Assembly (NCBI GenBank): GCA_028284565.1
Contig: JANQRM010000132.1
Location: forward strand, 1-14,312
Reading direction: 5' to 3'
From: Anaerolineae bacterium
GTDB lineage: Bacteria; Chloroflexota; Anaerolineae; Aggregatilineales; Phototrophicaceae
Length of the DNA stretch: 14,312 bases
The notes under the pieces were generated by a model that ran no database searches, was not told the origin of the DNA, and was given only the letters and a program-made list of their open reading frames with translations. The translations under genes were made by a program, and so were the position numbers. Shown one piece after another: positions 11,790-14,312 of this stretch (position 1 is its first letter; every line of letters starts with the position of its first letter).

Positions 11790-14219
11790 TTAGGGCAAGG
11801 GCGGACATTCCGTAAATTGACTGACGGTATCCGCGCGTACCCAACCCGTTAAATCGCTATCATCGAGATTCAGACGGACGAAGAACCAGATCGGACCATC
11901 GGGCAGTCCCTCTTGATGTTCCTGACGCAAGACATCCATGCTCGTTCCCGGACGTATCAGCGTTAGCACAGTAGCACTCGTTGTCGGACGTGTCCGCAGA
12001 CGTGAGCCAATCTCTTGCAAGACCACCACACGGCACAGACTTGGCGGGGTGGATGTTGCCGATGGCACAGGGGTCAAGGAGGGTGTTTCAGTAGTTGTCG
12101 GGGTGAGTGAGGGCGTATGCGTATGTGTTGGCGTAATCGTATGCGTTGGTGTTAAGGATGCTGTTGGTGTATACGATGGCGTAATCGTCGGCGACGGAGT
12201 CCATGTCCAAGTCGGCGTGGTCGTCCATGTGGGCGTACTGCTCGGGGTAAAGGTTGCTGAAGGCGTAGGCGTATCGCTTGGAGTCGGCGTGTTACTCGCT
12301 GTCGGCGTATTGCTTGCGGTTGCGGTGATGCTCGGTGTGAGGGTTGGTGTATTTGTTGGAGTCTGCGTTGGAAAAAACGCAGGTCCCCACACAGGTTGCG
12401 TCAAAACGGCTCCAAATCCCAACAAAATAAGCAAAATGATGAAGAATCCGCCCATCATAAAACGCGAGCGTGTCCGTCGTCCCCGAATGGCATTTTCCAG
12501 CCGATACACTTCAGTGCGGCGCCCCAAAATACGGAAGGGGTCTTCTTTCAGGGCTTCCAGCCAATTTTGCGCTTCCCCAATGTTCCCGTCTTCAATGGCG
12601 ACCTCTGCCCGTTCCAGATACCGCGAGAGCAAATCATTCACCACTGTGCGATAACGCTCATCTTGAGCATAATCCATCAAACCCGCCAGCATAGAGCGCG
12701 CTTGTGCCAATTCCGAATCGAAGTTCTGCGTGATGAGTGCGCCAGCCCGTTTAATCGTCTGTTGCGCGCGGGACATTTCCCCTTGTGCGGCACGGGCTTC
12801 CATCAGTGTCTCAGAGACAGAGTTGTCACTGGGGTCGAGTTCAACCGATAAATCCATCAGCTTAATCGAATCGTCAATCAGCTTCAGGCGTTCATCCAAG
12901 GACACCGCATCTTCTGCCCGATTCAAGGCGGCGAGGGCTTGGTCATTCAGTTGTGTCCGCACCCCATTCAGCTTATTATCGACATCCTTCTGCAATTGTG
13001 CCAATCGTTGACTATTCGGCAAGGCTTGACGCGCACGAGCGAGAGTCTGCTTCAAAGTCGTCAGCTGATTCACCTGCTCATCCAACGTCCCGCCCACCAT
13101 ATTTAGGTTCACAGTAATCTGGTCGGCATCTTGCTGGACACGGCGGACCATATCCACCCGTTCTTCTGCCTGCGGGTCATTAGGGACAACCCTCAGCGCA
13201 CCTTCATATTTGCGTAACGCCTCCGACCAATTGTCCATCGCCATCAGCCGATCCCCGTCGTTCAGGAGTTCGCGGGCAAGGGCGAGGTCTTGAATATCCA
13301 GTAGCGCTTGTTCGACATCTTTCCAACTCAGGATGCCATCCCGTTCAGCCGTATCCCGTGCTTCCCGATACAAGGCTTCGGCTTCGTCATAGCTTCCCGC
13401 ACGCACCAGCGAATTGGCACGGTTATAGGCAACTCGTGCATCAAAGGGAATCCGATGATCTGGCACGATTCCGCGGATGAGATTGTCTTCTGACTTCTGG
13501 CGATATTCGAGTGCCGTGGGGTTGCCCGGCTGTTGCGTCAAAATACGATTGGCAATATCAATCGTATGCTGATAATCCCCTGAATAGTAGGCTTCCGTCA
13601 GTTGCGATAGAGCTTGGTCGATATCCGGATTGCTTCCATAAGCAGGCATTCGCCCTGTGGAGCGACGCATCTCACTCGTTTGGCGTACCTCTTCTTCTGG
13701 TCGTGGATAGCCCGACGAAGTGGCATATTGTGGCGGGGGTGGGGGTAGCTCATCTGGTGATGACGGGGGAAAATCCGGTTCTGGTGGTGACGTATCCACG
13801 ACTGCATCTGCTTCCACCCCATAGCGTGTGAATAAATCACTGACGCGCCGTTCCGCTTGAGAATTATCTGCCGCGGCTTGTTGAAGCAAATCAATCACAT
13901 CGGCATCACCCGGACTTAACTGCAAGGCTTCGGCAAGGATGTCAATCGCTTCATCAATATCGTCCGCATCACCCGCAATTTCAATCCGAATCCGCGCCCG
14001 ACGGACCAAGCCCCGTATCGCCGCTGAACTCGGAGATGCAGGATTATTCAGACGTGCAATCTCCGCAAAGAGAGCTTGTGCGTCACCCTCTTGTGGCGTA
14101 TTTTTGGAATCCGTCAACAACTCGCGCGCCAACGCTTCCAGACGCGACAATTCCGTTTGGTCGTCGGTGTTTTGCAGTTGATAGCGTAAATCACCTAAAC
14201 GGTGTTGCAAATCCCGCAT
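11790..14219 (-). CDS. TPR / single-TM / Thr-Pro linker / SH3b-like protein
   Basis: This 809-residue protein has four parts. The cytoplasmic part (about 1-585) is helical and TPR-like, with clear repeat helices at about 85-105, 200-240, 262-292 and 322-355 and a likely coiled region at 360-480. A Pro-rich spacer lies at 144-165. A membrane segment (about 587-606) follows RGRRTRSR, so by the positive-inside rule the C-terminus is outside. A Thr/Pro/Ser-rich linker (about 617-727) leads to a C-terminal SH3b-like domain (about 728-805) with LRTRPTTSATVLTLIRPGTSMDVL and TGWVRADTV. SH3b domains often bind cell-wall or surface ligands; this is inferred here. An in-frame ATG at 14279 would add 20 residues, but ATG 14219 has GAGGGAAG nearby. 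Partner and function are unknown. Confidence 0.85.
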   Translation of the reverse strand: MRDLQHRLGDLRYQLQNTDDQTELSRLEALARELLTDSKNTPQEGDAQALFAEIARLNNPASPSSAAIRGLVRRARIRIEIAGDADDIDEAIDILAEALQLSPGDADVIDLLQQAAADNSQAERRVSDLFTRYGVEADAVVDTSPPEPDFPPSSPDELPPPPPQYATSSGYPRPEEEVRQTSEMRRSTGRMPAYGSNPDIDQALSQLTEAYYSGDYQHTIDIANRILTQQPGNPTALEYRQKSEDNLIRGIVPDHRIPFDARVAYNRANSLVRAGSYDEAEALYREARDTAERDGILSWKDVEQALLDIQDLALARELLNDGDRLMAMDNWSEALRKYEGALRVVPNDPQAEERVDMVRRVQQDADQITVNLNMVGGTLDEQVNQLTTLKQTLARARQALPNSQRLAQLQKDVDNKLNGVRTQLNDQALAALNRAEDAVSLDERLKLIDDSIKLMDLSVELDPSDNSVSETLMEARAAQGEMSRAQQTIKRAGALITQNFDSELAQARSMLAGLMDYAQDERYRTVVNDLLSRYLERAEVAIEDGNIGEAQNWLEALKEDPFRILGRRTEVYRLENAIRGRRTRSRFMMGGFFIILLILLGFGAVLTQPVWGPAFFPTQTPTNTPTLTPSITATASNTPTASNTPTPSDTPTPSATFTPSSTPTWTTTPTWTWTPSPTITPSYTPTASLTPTHTITPTHTHTPSLTPTTTETPSLTPVPSATSTPPSLCRVVVLQEIGSRLRTRPTTSATVLTLIRPGTSMDVLRQEHQEGLPDGPIWFFVRLNLDDSDLTGWVRADTVSQFTECPPLP
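12039..12371 (-). repeat. Low-complexity Thr-Pro-rich linker repeat
   Basis: This codes for about 111 residues built from degenerate TPT, TPS and SNTPT units between the membrane segment and the SH3b domain. DNA repeats of the GTCGGCGT/GTTGGTGT type on the + strand make this stretch prone to length change by slippage. The linker probably spans the cell envelope. Confidence 0.85.
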
Positions 14220-14312
14220 GGTGAAACTTCCCTCTGAAGAATGTGGTGCAAACGTACCGTATCTTATGGGGTGGGGCAAGAGATAGTTTATAGCTGTTGA
14301 TTACTCATCTTC

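Noticed and set aside
12039..12371. Minisatellite or CRISPR-like array
   Set aside because: The repeats are degenerate, have no constant spacers, and are explained by Thr-Pro codons.
11938..12654. 238-codon + strand open frame rich in Val and Gly
   Set aside because: It is the antisense shadow of the Thr-Pro repeat coding sequence, which lacks stop codons on both strands.
14220..14279. 20-residue N-terminal extension of the TPR/SH3b protein
   Set aside because: The internal ATG at 14219 has a Shine-Dalgarno sequence, and the extension has no domain content.
14301..14312. Possible end of another - strand gene at the right edge
   Set aside because: Only three codons precede a TAA, which is too little to support a gene.

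Overview
The window looks like a chromosomal segment of a Chloroflexota bacterium, probably of the Anaerolineae. This is inferred from gene style: a double-GNAT acetyltransferase pair, a membrane-anchored PD40 (TolB-like) propeller, a fused FAD/Fe-S dehydrogenase, a secreted protein of repeated DUF7282-like domains, and a membrane protein with a long Thr-Pro linker before an SH3b-like domain. No rRNA, tRNA, CRISPR array or complete insertion sequence is visible, so the taxonomic placement is tentative.

Layout, left to right. The window opens with the last 24 codons of a + strand gene and a bidirectional terminator. Two tandem paralogous double-GNAT acetyltransferases follow on the - strand, driven by a very good sigma-70-type promoter. 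That promoter lies back to back with the probable promoter of a + strand PD40 beta-propeller protein. Next is an AT-rich islet (about 3393-4637) with two small uncharacterised - strand genes, of 83 and 237 codons. Between them lies an orphan copy of the last 14 codons of the propeller gene. A large - strand FAD/[4Fe-4S] 2-hydroxyacid dehydrogenase follows.

The right half has a secreted four-domain DUF7282-like protein (+). It is bracketed by two near-identical 56-bp terminator-containing sequences, the upstream one with no visible gene in front of it. Next comes an OmpR/PhoB-type response regulator and its sensor histidine kinase (+), separated by a 28-bp perfect palindrome. Last is a - strand TPR / single-TM / Thr-Pro linker / SH3b protein that meets the kinase gene tail to tail with a 2-nt gap.

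Functionally, the two-component pair is an obvious signalling unit. The DUF7282-like protein just upstream has its own terminator, so it is a separate transcription unit and possibly, but not demonstrably, a target. The dehydrogenase is a self-contained flavin/Fe-S enzyme that would pass electrons from a 2-hydroxyacid to a membrane or soluble acceptor. The most unusual features are the two orphan 3'-end copies (of the propeller gene and of the DUF7282 terminator), the operator-like repeats over two promoters, and the AT-rich islet with its two unassigned genes. I see no complete known defence, secretion or mobile system.
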